From: Fen-1298 sp963833465
GTDB lineage: Bacteria > Bacteroidota > Ignavibacteria > UBA10030
Reading direction: 5' to 3'
Assembly (NCBI GenBank): GCA_963833465.1
Contig: CAWHXW010000003.1
Location: 434,001 to 498,000 of the forward strand
DNA: 64,000 nt
Below the pieces are notes generated by a model. The model saw only the letters and a list, made by a program, of their open reading frames with translations. It made no database searches and had not been told where the DNA came from. The position numbers and the translations under genes were made by a program. Below, piece after piece: positions 32,937-42,592 of the stretch. How positions within the stretch are numbered: position 1 is the first letter of the stretch; every line of letters starts with the position of its first letter.

Positions 32937-33910
32937 ATCCTGAACAACGATACGAACGGCATAAATCGGCAGTGGAACGGTATCTTCGAAGTTATGTCAC
33001 CGAAAACAAACCGCAGACACTGTATCGTCCGGCAAAATATGTTCTCGTTGCGGGCGGCAAACGTATTCGCCCCGTTATAACACTCCTTGCATGCGAAGCT
33101 GTTGGCGGAGATGCAAACAATGCATTGCACGCAGGAGCTGGAATTGAAATCCTTCATAATTTTACGCTAGTTCACGATGATATAATGGATCATGCTGAAA
33201 CACGCCGCGGGCGGCTTACCGTTCATAAGAAGTGGGATGAAAATATTGCTATTCTTTCCGGCGATGCATTACTTGCTTTTGCATACCGTGCATTACTCAG
33301 AACAAAATCAACACGCATACAGGAAATTAGTAAAATTTTTACCGAAGGTGTAGTTACAATTTGTGAAGGGCAAGCATTGGATAAAGAATTTGAAACGCGC
33401 CACCGTGTACATGTAAATGAATACCTGATGATGATAGAAAAGAAAACTGGAAAATTAGTTTCGGTAGCGGCGCAATTGGGGGCACTTATCGGAAATGCAG
33501 CGCCTTCGGATCTTGAAGCGCTGCGGCGGTACGGTGAATATATAGGGCGGGCATTCCAAATACAGGATGATTTACTGGATATTATTGCCGATGAAAAAGA
33601 ATTTGGCAAAACCATAGGCAGCGATTTAGTAGAAGGTAAAAAAACATTTCTTCTTCTTGAGGCGTTGCGTCGATCAAAAGGAGATCAGAAAAAAACACTT
33701 CAACACATTTTCAAAAATGGCGGTGTGCCGCGCAAACAAATATCGGCCTTTCGTCTTATCTTTGAAAAGACAGGTGCGATTGATTCTGCTAAGAAAAGAA
33801 TTGAAAATGATATTAGTGAAGCGAAAAATCAACTTTCAACATTGCCGGCTTCGACGGCTCGCGAAACACTTCGGTGGATGACAGATAAATTATTAAATAG
33901 AAAATTCTAA
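32933..33910 (+). CDS. polyprenyl diphosphate synthase (trans-isoprenyl type)
   Basis: A 325-residue trans-prenyltransferase that condenses IPP with allylic diphosphates. The first aspartate-rich motif is LVHDDIMDHAETRRG, a DDxxD-type site, and the second is FQIQDDLLDI. GGKRIRPVITLLACEA is the usual IPP-binding start. Product length (farnesyl, geranylgeranyl or longer) cannot be set confidently. It overlaps fni by four bases and is followed after 15 bases by ptsH. The operon therefore combines isoprenoid synthesis with PTS phosphocarriers, perhaps only by convenience. Confidence 0.94.
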   Translation: MNPEQRYERHKSAVERYLRSYVTENKPQTLYRPAKYVLVAGGKRIRPVITLLACEAVGGDANNALHAGAGIEILHNFTLVHDDIMDHAETRRGRLTVHKKWDENIAILSGDALLAFAYRALLRTKSTRIQEISKIFTEGVVTICEGQALDKEFETRHRVHVNEYLMMIEKKTGKLVSVAAQLGALIGNAAPSDLEALRRYGEYIGRAFQIQDDLLDIIADEKEFGKTIGSDLVEGKKTFLLLEALRRSKGDQKKTLQHIFKNGGVPRKQISAFRLIFEKTGAIDSAKKRIENDISEAKNQLSTLPASTARETLRWMTDKLLNRKF

Positions 33911-33925
33911 CGATATGTGTAAGGG

Positions 33926-34195
33926 ATGATTGAACAAGAAATAACGATTCGGAATCGTGCGGGGTTGCATACACGCCCAGCTGCTGCGATTGTAAAACTT
34001 GCGGCAAAATTTAAATCTGAATTCTTTATCGAAAAAGATAATTTCCAAATTAATGGAAAAAGTATTATTGGAGTAATGACATTGGCGGCGGAACAAGGAT
34101 CCAAACTTCTTGTACGCTTTGATGGGCCAGATGAAAAAGAAGCATGCAATGCTATGACAGAACTTTTCGAAAGCGGTTTTGGCGAACCGATATAA
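33926..34195 (+). CDS. ptsH: phosphocarrier protein HPr
   Basis: HPr shuttles a phosphate from enzyme I. The 89-residue protein has the active-site His15 in RAGLHTRPAA and Ser46 in NGKSIIGVMTLA, the position phosphorylated by HPr kinase in bacteria that have it. Its fold length is standard. It lies between the polyprenyl synthase gene and ptsI, 30 bases before the latter. No sugar enzyme II is in the window, and lineages of this kind often lack sugar PTS permeases, so a regulatory PTS is plausible (inference). Confidence 0.97.
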   Translation: MIEQEITIRNRAGLHTRPAAAIVKLAAKFKSEFFIEKDNFQINGKSIIGVMTLAAEQGSKLLVRFDGPDEKEACNAMTELFESGFGEPI

Positions 34196-34225
34196 AATGA
34201 GCAATTCACATTTAAGTAGTAAAAG

Positions 34226-35980
34226 ATGGATCAGACATTCAAACAAGAAATTAAACTGAAGGGGATTCCGGCGTCTCCTGGAATCGCTATCGGTCCCGTA
34301 TTTCTTTTTCGGAAACACGAACCGATAATATTAATTCGCACAATTGCTGCTGGTGAAGTTGAGCAAGAAATCGAACGTCTGCAGAATGCCATCGCACGCT
34401 CTAAGAAAGAACTTACTAAAGTATTCGAATTCGCTGAACAAAAACTTGGAGCTGAGCAATCTAAAATATTTGAAGCGCAGCTCTTGATTCTCGAAGATGT
34501 CGTTCTCTTCGATGTGATCTACAAAAGATTGAAAAGCGAGAAAAAAAATGTAGAATATCTTATCAAAAATGAAATGGAAAAATATCACCAATTGATGATG
34601 GCTTCTAAGGATGAATATGCACGCGAACGCGCTGATGACCTGCTCGATGTTGAAAACCGTATCCTCCGCAATCTCGAAGAACAAAAGCTCGTCTCGAAGT
34701 TTGATGGTTCACATGTTATTGTTTCGCACAATCTTGCAGCGGCAGACACACTGATCTTCAGTCGTAACGATGTGCTGGCGTATGTAACAGAATTAGGTGG
34801 AGCAACATCCCATATGGCATTGTTGGCTCGAGCATTGAAAATTCCAGCTATTGTTGGTATCCACCAGTTATCGTCATTGGTACAAACAGATGACCAAATT
34901 GTTGTTGACGGATACAGCGGCACGGTCGTCCTATATCCAAGTTCAGAAACATTAAAATTTTATGAAAGAAAGGAAACACAATACCATATATTTGAAGAAG
35001 CACTCACTCCGTTGCGCGAACTCCCTGCAGAAACACTTGATGGGCATCGCATTAAACTTGCAGCAAACGTAGAGTTGGAAGAGGAACTTGAGTTTATCAA
35101 ACTGCAAGGAGCCGACGGTATTGGGCTATATCGGACAGAAAGTTTATTAATCGGCAAAGAAATTTTTCCTAGCGAAGAAGAACAATTCAAAGTTTATCAC
35201 CGCATTGCTGAAGCGGTTTTTCCAAAACAAGCGATTATTCGCACCTTTGATATAGGCGGCGATAAATTTATGATGCAAGTGATGAAAGAAAATAATCCAT
35301 TCCTTGGCTGGCGTGGTATTCGTGTAATGCTTGATAAACCGCAGATTTTTCTCGATCAATTGCGCGCTATCTTACGGGCAAGCACTTTGAAAAATCTATC
35401 TATTATGCTGCCGATGGTTACAAGTATTAAGGAAGTCAAACTTGTCAAACAGCTTATTGCACAGGCAAAGGATGATTTAAGTGCGCATAAAATTCCGTTC
35501 GATGAAAATCTTCGGCTTGGTATTATGATTGAAGTTCCCGCCGCAGCTGTAATTGCGGATCACCTTGCACGGGAAGTAAGCTTCTTAAGCATCGGTACGA
35601 ACGATCTTATTCAATTTTTGCTTGCAGTCGATCGCGGCAACGATATCGTATCTGATCTGTTTCAGGAATTTCATCCTGCAGTCATCAGGTTTCTGAGGCG
35701 TATAATTGAACGCGGTAAGCAAGAACACGCTTGGGTTGGTATGTGTGGGCAAATGGCAGGTGATCCGCTGGCAACCATTCTGCTGGTCGGGCTTGGATTA
35801 GATGAATTCAGTGTGGTTCCGAATGTCTTGCCAGAAATAAAAAAAATTATACGCGCTATTCATTATACAGAAGCGCAGCACGTTGCTGAGCGAGTTTTAA
35901 CGATGCAATCCGAAGACGAGATTAAAGCATTTCTTAAACACTTGATGAAACATAAGTTTCCGGATATACCTATCGGATAA
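34226..35980 (+). CDS. ptsI: phosphoenolpyruvate-protein phosphotransferase (enzyme I)
   Basis: Enzyme I autophosphorylates from PEP and passes the phosphate to HPr. The 584-residue protein has the HPr-binding helical domain, the phosphohistidine site GGATSHMALLARALKIPA with His196, and the PEP-binding barrel with GADGIGLYRTESLLIG, TFDIGGDKF, NPFLGWRGIR, VPAAAVIADH, IGTNDLIQF and the acid/base cysteine C507 in MCGQMAGDP. All catalytic residues are present. It follows ptsH directly. No GAF domain precedes it, so it is not the PtsP nitrogen-PTS form. Confidence 0.97.
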   Translation: MDQTFKQEIKLKGIPASPGIAIGPVFLFRKHEPIILIRTIAAGEVEQEIERLQNAIARSKKELTKVFEFAEQKLGAEQSKIFEAQLLILEDVVLFDVIYKRLKSEKKNVEYLIKNEMEKYHQLMMASKDEYARERADDLLDVENRILRNLEEQKLVSKFDGSHVIVSHNLAAADTLIFSRNDVLAYVTELGGATSHMALLARALKIPAIVGIHQLSSLVQTDDQIVVDGYSGTVVLYPSSETLKFYERKETQYHIFEEALTPLRELPAETLDGHRIKLAANVELEEELEFIKLQGADGIGLYRTESLLIGKEIFPSEEEQFKVYHRIAEAVFPKQAIIRTFDIGGDKFMMQVMKENNPFLGWRGIRVMLDKPQIFLDQLRAILRASTLKNLSIMLPMVTSIKEVKLVKQLIAQAKDDLSAHKIPFDENLRLGIMIEVPAAAVIADHLAREVSFLSIGTNDLIQFLLAVDRGNDIVSDLFQEFHPAVIRFLRRIIERGKQEHAWVGMCGQMAGDPLATILLVGLGLDEFSVVPNVLPEIKKIIRAIHYTEAQHVAERVLTMQSEDEIKAFLKHLMKHKFPDIPIG

Positions 35981-36120
35981 AATCAAGTTGATTGTTTGAA
36001 ATTTGAATTCATAAAGAATAAAAATAATGTATGAAAATTAAAATCAAGAAGATTTTGGCATCTTTCAGCCGACAATTAATGCCAAAAGTAATTCATTAAA
36101 TTGATTCAAGGAGAAGACTT

Positions 36121-37170
36121 ATGACGCTAAATGATATTAAGCAAATAGATCCGAAAGGAATGTACAATTGGATTGCAGATTTTCCAAAACAAATTGAAGA
36201 AGCAGTTCGAATTGGAAAAGAAGCAATAATAAAATTGAATGTGAAACGTGTTCAGAATATCGTTTTGACTGGATTAGGCGGTTCGGCTATTGGAGGTGAC
36301 CTGCTTCGTTCCTATCTTGCCGCTGACCTGGATATTCCGTTCACTGTGAACCGGTATTATTCTCTTCCAGAATACGTTGGAAAAAACACGCTTGTTATTG
36401 TCTCCAGTTATTCCGGCAATACTGAGGAAACAATATCTGCACACAAAGACGCAATCAAACGAAAGGCGCAAGTTCTTTGCATAAGTACTGGAGGAGAAAT
36501 AGCAAAGATAGCGAAAAAATTTAAACAACCACGGATAGAAATTCCACTAGGGCTTTCTCCGCGCGCAGCATTGGGCTTTTCCTTTTTTCCTCTGCTTGTT
36601 GTGCTTTATAGGCTTGGTTTCATCAAGTCCAAAGACAGAGATATAAGAGAAACAATTAAACTTTTAAAAAATAAATCTGCAATGTTTAGCAATCCAGAGT
36701 CACCAGAAAATTTGCCATTGAAATTGGCGGAACGGATTAAAAGTAAACTTCCAGTTATTTATTCTCCTGTCGAGTTTCTTGACACTGTAAACATCCGCTG
36801 GCGCGGGCAAATTGAAGAGAATGCTAAACAACTTGCTTATGGCAATTTACTGCCGGAAATGAACCACAATGAATTAGTAGGTTGGAATGTGCTTACCGAC
36901 TTGATGAAGCAAATGCATGTTATTTTCCTAAAGGATAATGGAACTCACAAACGCGTTTCGATTCGAGAGGGAATTACAAAACAAATCGTGTCACAATATG
37001 CCGCAGAAGTTACGGAAATCGAAAGCAATGGCAAAGGACTATTAGCGAGGTTATTTTCCTTGATTTACTTTGGCGATTGGGTTTCGCTGTATCTTGCAAT
37101 CCTAAATAATGTAAACCCAGAACCTGTTGCCGTTATTGATTATTTAAAAACTGAATTAAATAAAATATAA
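36121..37170 (+). CDS. bifunctional phosphoglucose/phosphomannose isomerase
   Basis: A 349-residue SIS-domain sugar phosphate isomerase of the archaeal/bacterial bifunctional PGI/PMI type, which interconverts glucose-6-P or mannose-6-P with fructose-6-P. The first SIS domain shows TGLGGSAIGGDLLRSYL and SSYSGNTEETISAHKD. The second half contains IRWRGQIEENAKQLAYGNLLPEMNHNELVGW, holding the conserved Glu and His used for proton transfer. The length is that of this short family, not of classical PGI. AAGGAG lies nine bases before the ATG. It feeds fructose-6-P to glycolysis, upstream of the enolase step seen at the window start. Confidence 0.93.
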   Translation: MTLNDIKQIDPKGMYNWIADFPKQIEEAVRIGKEAIIKLNVKRVQNIVLTGLGGSAIGGDLLRSYLAADLDIPFTVNRYYSLPEYVGKNTLVIVSSYSGNTEETISAHKDAIKRKAQVLCISTGGEIAKIAKKFKQPRIEIPLGLSPRAALGFSFFPLLVVLYRLGFIKSKDRDIRETIKLLKNKSAMFSNPESPENLPLKLAERIKSKLPVIYSPVEFLDTVNIRWRGQIEENAKQLAYGNLLPEMNHNELVGWNVLTDLMKQMHVIFLKDNGTHKRVSIREGITKQIVSQYAAEVTEIESNGKGLLARLFSLIYFGDWVSLYLAILNNVNPEPVAVIDYLKTELNKI

Positions 37171-37437
37171 TAGAAATTAAAGATTTATAGTAGCTTGATT
37201 AAAATGGATGTCCAGCATTTTTTCTGAAGTTACGAGCTATTTGATTTCATATTTTTGTGATTTGATAAAGAGAAAAGTTTATCATCAATTTCAATAATTT
37301 TCGCAAATCTATTGAGTATTTATTAAAACCTTGCATTTCACCGTACTGGAAGATATATTATAAAAGATTCTGGTGAGTACAAACTGAAATCTCTAATTCA
37401 AAAAGTATCTAAACTTAAACATTCTACACAGATTGAA

Positions 37438-38124
37438 ATGCCTCAAGAAGAAATTAATTTTCTCCGTAATGTGCCAATTTTCTCCGAGCTTGAAGAAAAA
37501 GATTTAGAGAAGATCATTAAGCTTGGTACGAGACAAAAATACAAGAAGGGCAATATAGTTTTACTTGAACAGGAAAACGGTGCGGCACTCTTTGTTATTG
37601 TTTCCGGAAAAGTAAAAGTAGTCCGGATGGATGAAGATGGACGAGAAGTCATTTTATCAATGTTTGGACCAGGCGAGTTTTTTGGTGAAATGTCGTTGTT
37701 GGATGGACAAGCACGCTCGGCAAGCGTTGTAGCAACCGTGAAATCGGAATTATTTATGATTCATCGGCGGGATTTTTTAGAATTGCTGCATGATTTTCCC
37801 AAGGTAGCAATTTCCCTGCTGGCCGAGCTCGCAATGCGGCTTCGTAAAGCAGACATGCAAATAAAAAGTTTGTCACTTAAAGACGCCGCTGGACGCGTTG
37901 CTAATGTACTTTTAATTCTTGCTGATGACGTTGGAGTGTTTAGAAAGGGAAAAGTAGAAATTGATGACTTGCCTCTTCAGCAGGATATAGCTAACATGGC
38001 TGGCACTTCGCGCGAAACAGTTTCCCGTATGATTCATTTTTTCATCGATTGTGAAGAAATACAGATAAATGGAAATAGACTTATTATCAACGATTACGAA
38101 GCGTTCCGTAAAAGATATTTATGA
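37438..38124 (+). CDS. Crp/Fnr family transcriptional regulator
   Basis: A 228-residue regulator. An N-terminal cyclic-nucleotide-binding domain (about 10-125) carries FGPGEFFGEMSLLDGQARSASV, close to the CRP phosphate-binding cassette with its Arg-Ser pair. A C-terminal winged helix has the recognition region QQDIANMAGTSRETVSRMIHFF. The N-terminal cysteines of FNR are missing, so it is unlikely to be an oxygen-sensing Fe-S protein; cAMP or another small ligand is possible. A 267-base gap upstream allows its own promoter. Targets are not evident. Confidence 0.93.
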   Translation: MPQEEINFLRNVPIFSELEEKDLEKIIKLGTRQKYKKGNIVLLEQENGAALFVIVSGKVKVVRMDEDGREVILSMFGPGEFFGEMSLLDGQARSASVVATVKSELFMIHRRDFLELLHDFPKVAISLLAELAMRLRKADMQIKSLSLKDAAGRVANVLLILADDVGVFRKGKVEIDDLPLQQDIANMAGTSRETVSRMIHFFIDCEEIQINGNRLIINDYEAFRKRYL

Positions 38125-38196
38125 AATAGCCTTCTTTGCTATGCAATGAATTAAATCGCAGGATATCTCCTTCTATTAGTATGCGAATAAAGATGT

Positions 38197-39078
38197 ATGC
38201 AGGTATTTATGACTGAGATGGGGAATGGGCTGCCCAAACAAATAAATTATTCAGAAAATTCTCGAGTAGATCTTCATCTGCATTCAACATACTCCGATGG
38301 AGCACTCTCCCCGGAAACACTTATTCGGCGTGTGCACGCAGTAGGACTTTCTGTAGTTTCAATTACTGATCATGATAATATCGGTGCTATTGACGAGGCA
38401 ATTGAAACTGGAAAAAGCTTAGGTGTAGAAGTTGTACCGGGTGTGGAGTTAAGCATTGCCCTTAATGAAAAAGATATTCACTTGCTTGCGTACTTCTTTG
38501 ATTATCACAATCAGAAACTTCAGGATTACCTTACTTTTTTCCGTTATGAGCGGTTAAAACGTGCTGAACGCATCGTCCAGAAATTAAACGATATCAACGT
38601 CACTTTAAAAATGGAGGCTGTACTCGATCAAGCTGGAATCGGTTCCGTGGGCAGGCCGCATATTGCCAGTGCTTTATTAGAAGAAGGATTGATTGAAACT
38701 TATCATGAAGCATTCATGAAATACATTGGTATTGGTGCTCCAGCTTATGAAAAAAAATATCAATTATCGCCGCTTGAAGCTACACAACTTATTGCTCAAG
38801 CTGGCGGACTGACATTTCTTGCGCATCCTGGCAAATATACAACAGATCTTGAGCTGTCAACTCTGATTCAATCCGGATTGGATGGAATTGAAGTCGTCCA
38901 TCCATCACATAACGAAGCACGTCAGGAATTTTATCGTGGTGTAGTTCATCAATATTTCTTATTAGAATGCGGTGGTTCAGATTACCACGGCGGCAAGAAA
39001 AATGATGATCAAGCATTGGGAATCTACACAGTGCCGCTCCAAATTGTTGAGGATATGCGGACGCGTCTTTTTTTATAA
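38197..39078 (+). CDS. PHP domain phosphoesterase (RNase AM/YciV-like)
   Basis: A 293-residue PHP-family metal phosphoesterase. The metal-binding motifs are VDLHLHSTYSDGALSPETLI, SITDHDN, a Glu in VPGVELSI, GRPHIASALLEEG, FLAHPGKY and GGSDYHGGKK, all in normal order. The family includes E. coli YciV/RNase AM, which hydrolyses 3',5'-nucleoside bisphosphates and trims rRNA 5' ends. A second in-frame ATG four codons in is also possible. It is six bases before ribH, so the two are likely in one transcript. Confidence 0.92.
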   Translation: MQVFMTEMGNGLPKQINYSENSRVDLHLHSTYSDGALSPETLIRRVHAVGLSVVSITDHDNIGAIDEAIETGKSLGVEVVPGVELSIALNEKDIHLLAYFFDYHNQKLQDYLTFFRYERLKRAERIVQKLNDINVTLKMEAVLDQAGIGSVGRPHIASALLEEGLIETYHEAFMKYIGIGAPAYEKKYQLSPLEATQLIAQAGGLTFLAHPGKYTTDLELSTLIQSGLDGIEVVHPSHNEARQEFYRGVVHQYFLLECGGSDYHGGKKNDDQALGIYTVPLQIVEDMRTRLFL

Positions 39079-39084
39079 AATTCT

Positions 39085-39576
39085 ATGAATCCAAAGAATC
39101 AAATAAATAAAACTTTTCAAGGTTCAGCGGCGAAATTACAGATTGCAGTAGTTGTCAGCCGATTCAATCAGCACATTACCACAAAATTGCTGGAAGGTAC
39201 TGAACATTGCTTGCGTAAATATGGTGTTTTATCCAAAAACTGCAAAGTAGTGTTCTGTCCGGGAGCATTTGAATTGCCGCAAGTTGCTAGTCGTTTAGCA
39301 AATCAAAAAAAATGGGATGCAATAATTTGTCTTGGTGCAATTATTCGCGGAGATACTCCACATTTTGAATATATTTGTAATGAAACAGCGCGTGGTATTC
39401 AAGATGTAGCGTTGCGTTATTCTCTTCCAGTAGTGTTCGGCGTGTTGACAACCAATAACGAACAGCAAGCCCTGGATCGTGTTGGCGGAACACAAGGACA
39501 CAAAGGATGGGATGCAGCATTAACAGCTCTTGAAATGGCTGCTCTCTTTAAAACGCTGAATTGTAAATCACGATAA
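39085..39576 (+). CDS. ribH: 6,7-dimethyl-8-ribityllumazine synthase
   Basis: RibH condenses 5-amino-6-ribitylaminouracil with dihydroxybutanone phosphate, the penultimate step of riboflavin synthesis. The 163-residue protein has VVSRFNQHITTKLLEG, the GAFELPQVASRLA substrate loop, CLGAIIRGDTPHFEYICNE with the catalytic-site histidine, PVVFGVLTTNNEQQALDR and the phosphate-binding GHKGWDAALTALEM. All key residues are present. No other rib gene is adjacent, and no FMN riboswitch is visible upstream. It ends seven bases before the secreted propeller gene. Confidence 0.96.
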   Translation: MNPKNQINKTFQGSAAKLQIAVVVSRFNQHITTKLLEGTEHCLRKYGVLSKNCKVVFCPGAFELPQVASRLANQKKWDAIICLGAIIRGDTPHFEYICNETARGIQDVALRYSLPVVFGVLTTNNEQQALDRVGGTQGHKGWDAALTALEMAALFKTLNCKSR

Positions 39577-39583
39577 ATATCCG

Positions 39584-41839
39584 ATGCATCATATACCAAA
39601 ATTTTTCCTCGTTTTTTTCTTTCTAATTATTCATTTACAAAGTCAGCAACATATAGGACAGTGGAAATCATTTACAGATATGAAATCTGTGCGGGCAGCA
39701 GTACAAGTAGATGGCAATATTTGGGCTGCAACAGGCGGCGGTGTATTTGTCTTTGACACAACAAGTGGTTCTTACACTAAATTCACTAATGTTGACGGCT
39801 TGAATTCAAACGATATTCTTACTATCGCTTATGATAGTACACACTATATTTGGATTGGTGAAGCAAATGGATGGATAGATGTCTATAATATGAGTACACA
39901 TCTGTGGCAGACGATAGCAGATATAGCAAATAACACGGAATTCAATCAAAAAGGAATTCAATCATTCAGTTTTAAGGGAGACACCGTATTCATTGTTTCT
40001 GAATTTGGGGTTTCAATTTTCAGGCGTTCACGCTGGGAATTTGGAGATACATATCTAAATCTGGGATTTATATCACCTGAAGTATCTTGTATGGCTCTTC
40101 AACAAAATCGAATATGGATTGGAACTGATAAAGGACTTGCAGTTTCTTTGTTAGGATCCGGTGCATGGAATGTGTACACATCATTTCCGGGAATTACATC
40201 AAGTGCAGTAACATCGCTCGCAATATTCAATGATACATTGGTTGTTGGAACCGCAAATGGCGCTGTATATTTTTCTGTAAACGATACAGTAGCGAAAGCT
40301 ATTCCATTACTAAACAATATGTCCATAAGTGCTTTTAGAGTTGATAATGGCAAGTTGTATTTGCTTACTAGTTCAGGGTCAAATTTTTTAGTTGAGTCGC
40401 TTGGCTCAATACTTGATGTTCCGCAAACTGTTACATTAAATTCCGATGTTCAAGGCATCCAAATCATTTCAACTTCGTCACTCTGGGTTTCAACTGCATC
40501 AAAAGGATTAGCACATTTAAGCGGGTCAATATGGAATTATTCATATCCCAACGGACCAAACTCTAATTTTTTCAGTAGTCTTGCTATTGATTCGAATGGT
40601 GTTTTATGGGCAGCGTCTGGTTCAAGTACTACCGCTGGATTCTATCAGTACAATGCATCATCACCAGAGAATGCCCAATGGAAGAATTTTCCTGTTTTTG
40701 GAGTTGGGAATGGATGTTATAGAGTTTCACTTGGACCAAATGGATCAGTTTGGATTAGTTCTTGGGGAGATGGAGTTTGTGAAGTTGTAGGCGATAGTAT
40801 AAAAAGAGTGATGAATTATTTTAGTAGACCAAGCTTACCTGGGGCAAGAGCTACTATACCGACTTATGTCGTAACAGGTATGGTGGCTGTAGATGGTCAA
40901 GGTAAAATATGGATTTCAAATCGAGTAGAAGACAATGGTAGAAGCCTCCTCAGATTAGATAATGATACTAGTGCAACATTTTTCGACAATCAATATAATC
41001 CTACAGATGGTTGGTTTCATTCAATGGTCATTGATCAATACGGTACAAAATGGCTTGCCGGAGACCTTCCTTGGGAAACTCCTGGAAGAGGATTGTATTT
41101 ATTTAATGAAAATCCATCATTGCTATATGGAATTCAAACCACACCTAACGGTTGGGGGCGTCTTACTTCTATAGATGGATTGCAAAGCGATATTGTTCTT
41201 GCGTTTGCTGTAGACCTTGAAGGCGCGCTATGGATTGGTACAAGTCAGGGTATAACAATTATATCGAATCCTCAATATCCAAAACAAATGACAATGTGCT
41301 TTGCTCTGCAAGCGAATGAAATTATCCAATCAATCGCAATTGATGCATTGAACAATAAGTGGATGGGCACAAAAGAAGGAGTCTTTGTTGTAAACTCAGA
41401 TGGTACGCAATTACTCAATGTTTATAGCGTTGCTTCAACGAATGGTCAGATCTTAAGCAATGATGTGGGCGCTATTGCCATTGACCAGAAGCGCGGTATT
41501 GCTTACTTCGGGACAGAACAGGGTTTGTCTAGTCTTGCAATTGCAGCAGTGCAAATGAACCGATCGTTTTCTAAACTTGAGTGTGGTCCTAACCCGTTTA
41601 TCTTGCCTAATGATCAGCTTCTGACTATTCGCAATTTGGTTGCAAATAGTACAATCAAAATATTGACTGTTAGCGGTTCTTTAGTTGCACAATTTGATGC
41701 ACAGGGAGGCGGCAGGGCGTTTTGGGATGGGCGAGATAAAAATGGCTCACTTGTTGCTTCCGGTATTTACTTTATTTTTGTATCAGCTGAAAATGGTTCG
41801 CAAACTGTAAAAGGAAAAGTGGCTGTTATCCGCCATTAG
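39584..41839 (+). CDS. secreted two-component-regulator-type propeller protein with C-terminal sorting domain
   Basis: A 751-residue exported protein with a signal peptide (5-20, FFLVFFFLIIHLQSQ). Many propeller repeats of the periplasmic regulator type follow, with recurring W-A-A-T-G-G-G-V and W-I-G-T motifs (for example IWAATGGGVFVFD, ALWIGTSQGITII, KWMGTKEGVFVVN). The last 85 residues look like a type IX secretion sorting domain: CGPNPFILPN, STIKILTVSGSLVAQF, RAFWDGRDKNGSLVASGIYFI. It probably reaches the surface. There is no kinase or membrane domain, so it is not itself a sensor kinase. A decayed copy of its 3' end lies at 42652-42781. Confidence 0.88.
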   Translation: MHHIPKFFLVFFFLIIHLQSQQHIGQWKSFTDMKSVRAAVQVDGNIWAATGGGVFVFDTTSGSYTKFTNVDGLNSNDILTIAYDSTHYIWIGEANGWIDVYNMSTHLWQTIADIANNTEFNQKGIQSFSFKGDTVFIVSEFGVSIFRRSRWEFGDTYLNLGFISPEVSCMALQQNRIWIGTDKGLAVSLLGSGAWNVYTSFPGITSSAVTSLAIFNDTLVVGTANGAVYFSVNDTVAKAIPLLNNMSISAFRVDNGKLYLLTSSGSNFLVESLGSILDVPQTVTLNSDVQGIQIISTSSLWVSTASKGLAHLSGSIWNYSYPNGPNSNFFSSLAIDSNGVLWAASGSSTTAGFYQYNASSPENAQWKNFPVFGVGNGCYRVSLGPNGSVWISSWGDGVCEVVGDSIKRVMNYFSRPSLPGARATIPTYVVTGMVAVDGQGKIWISNRVEDNGRSLLRLDNDTSATFFDNQYNPTDGWFHSMVIDQYGTKWLAGDLPWETPGRGLYLFNENPSLLYGIQTTPNGWGRLTSIDGLQSDIVLAFAVDLEGALWIGTSQGITIISNPQYPKQMTMCFALQANEIIQSIAIDALNNKWMGTKEGVFVVNSDGTQLLNVYSVASTNGQILSNDVGAIAIDQKRGIAYFGTEQGLSSLAIAAVQMNRSFSKLECGPNPFILPNDQLLTIRNLVANSTIKILTVSGSLVAQFDAQGGGRAFWDGRDKNGSLVASGIYFIFVSAENGSQTVKGKVAVIRH

Positions 41840-41941
41840 TTATATTCTGCAAATGTTTTATAGGGAAATAAACTTATGGATAAACATTTCATATTTTGTC
41901 TTCATTTATGACGATCATATTATAGGATCTGGAAAATCTAA

Positions 41942-42592
41942 ATGAATGATTCTATTTTAACTGTTATTATTAATTTTCAAACGCCGGATCTTTTAAAAAT
42001 TGCAGTCGAATCATTTCAATATTATTATCCACAAATTGATTTGGTTATCGTTGACAATGGCTCAAAAGACAATTCATTAGAAGTTATATATGAATTAGAA
42101 CGACTATATCCTGAAAAGTTAAAAAAATTATTTTTAAAAAAAAATATATATCACGGTCCCGCAATGCATCGAATAATGAATGTTATAAATAACGAATATG
42201 TTTTTTTCCTTGATTCAGACACAGAAACAAAAAGAGGTGGTTTTCTTGAAGCAATGCAAACAGAGCTTAAAGACTCAATAGATACGTACGGAATAGGACA
42301 GCAAATAAAAGTTAATAAACGTGGCTTTCTATCAGATAAAGGAACAATAATTCTTGCTCCTGCATATATGATGTTACGACGCAGCATATATTCTACACTT
42401 CCACCGTTCGAACATCATGGACAGCCAGTTTTAAAAAATTTCAACGCAGCGCATCAGAAAGGATACTCGTTGAAATCGTTTCCTATAGAAGATTTTATTA
42501 AACATCATTGGCGCGGGACGGCATCGCGCTTTGGATATGGATTAGGATTGAAAGGGAAAATAGATTTTGTATTAAATAAAATCGGAATCTAA
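41942..42592 (+). CDS. small family 2 glycosyltransferase
   Basis: A 216-residue GT-A fold glycosyltransferase. The nucleotide-binding start is LTVIINFQTPDLLKIAVESF, then IDLVIVDNGSKDNSLEVI, and the metal-binding DxD-like motif is FFLDSDTETKRGG. It is short: the usual C-terminal domain and membrane anchor are missing. Base composition is more AT-rich than in the flanking genes, with runs such as KKLFLKKNIY, which suggests acquisition from elsewhere. It sits between the sorting domain of the propeller gene and that domain's decayed duplicate. Acceptor and donor are unknown. Confidence 0.85.
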   Translation: MNDSILTVIINFQTPDLLKIAVESFQYYYPQIDLVIVDNGSKDNSLEVIYELERLYPEKLKKLFLKKNIYHGPAMHRIMNVINNEYVFFLDSDTETKRGGFLEAMQTELKDSIDTYGIGQQIKVNKRGFLSDKGTIILAPAYMMLRRSIYSTLPPFEHHGQPVLKNFNAAHQKGYSLKSFPIEDFIKHHWRGTASRFGYGLGLKGKIDFVLNKIGI

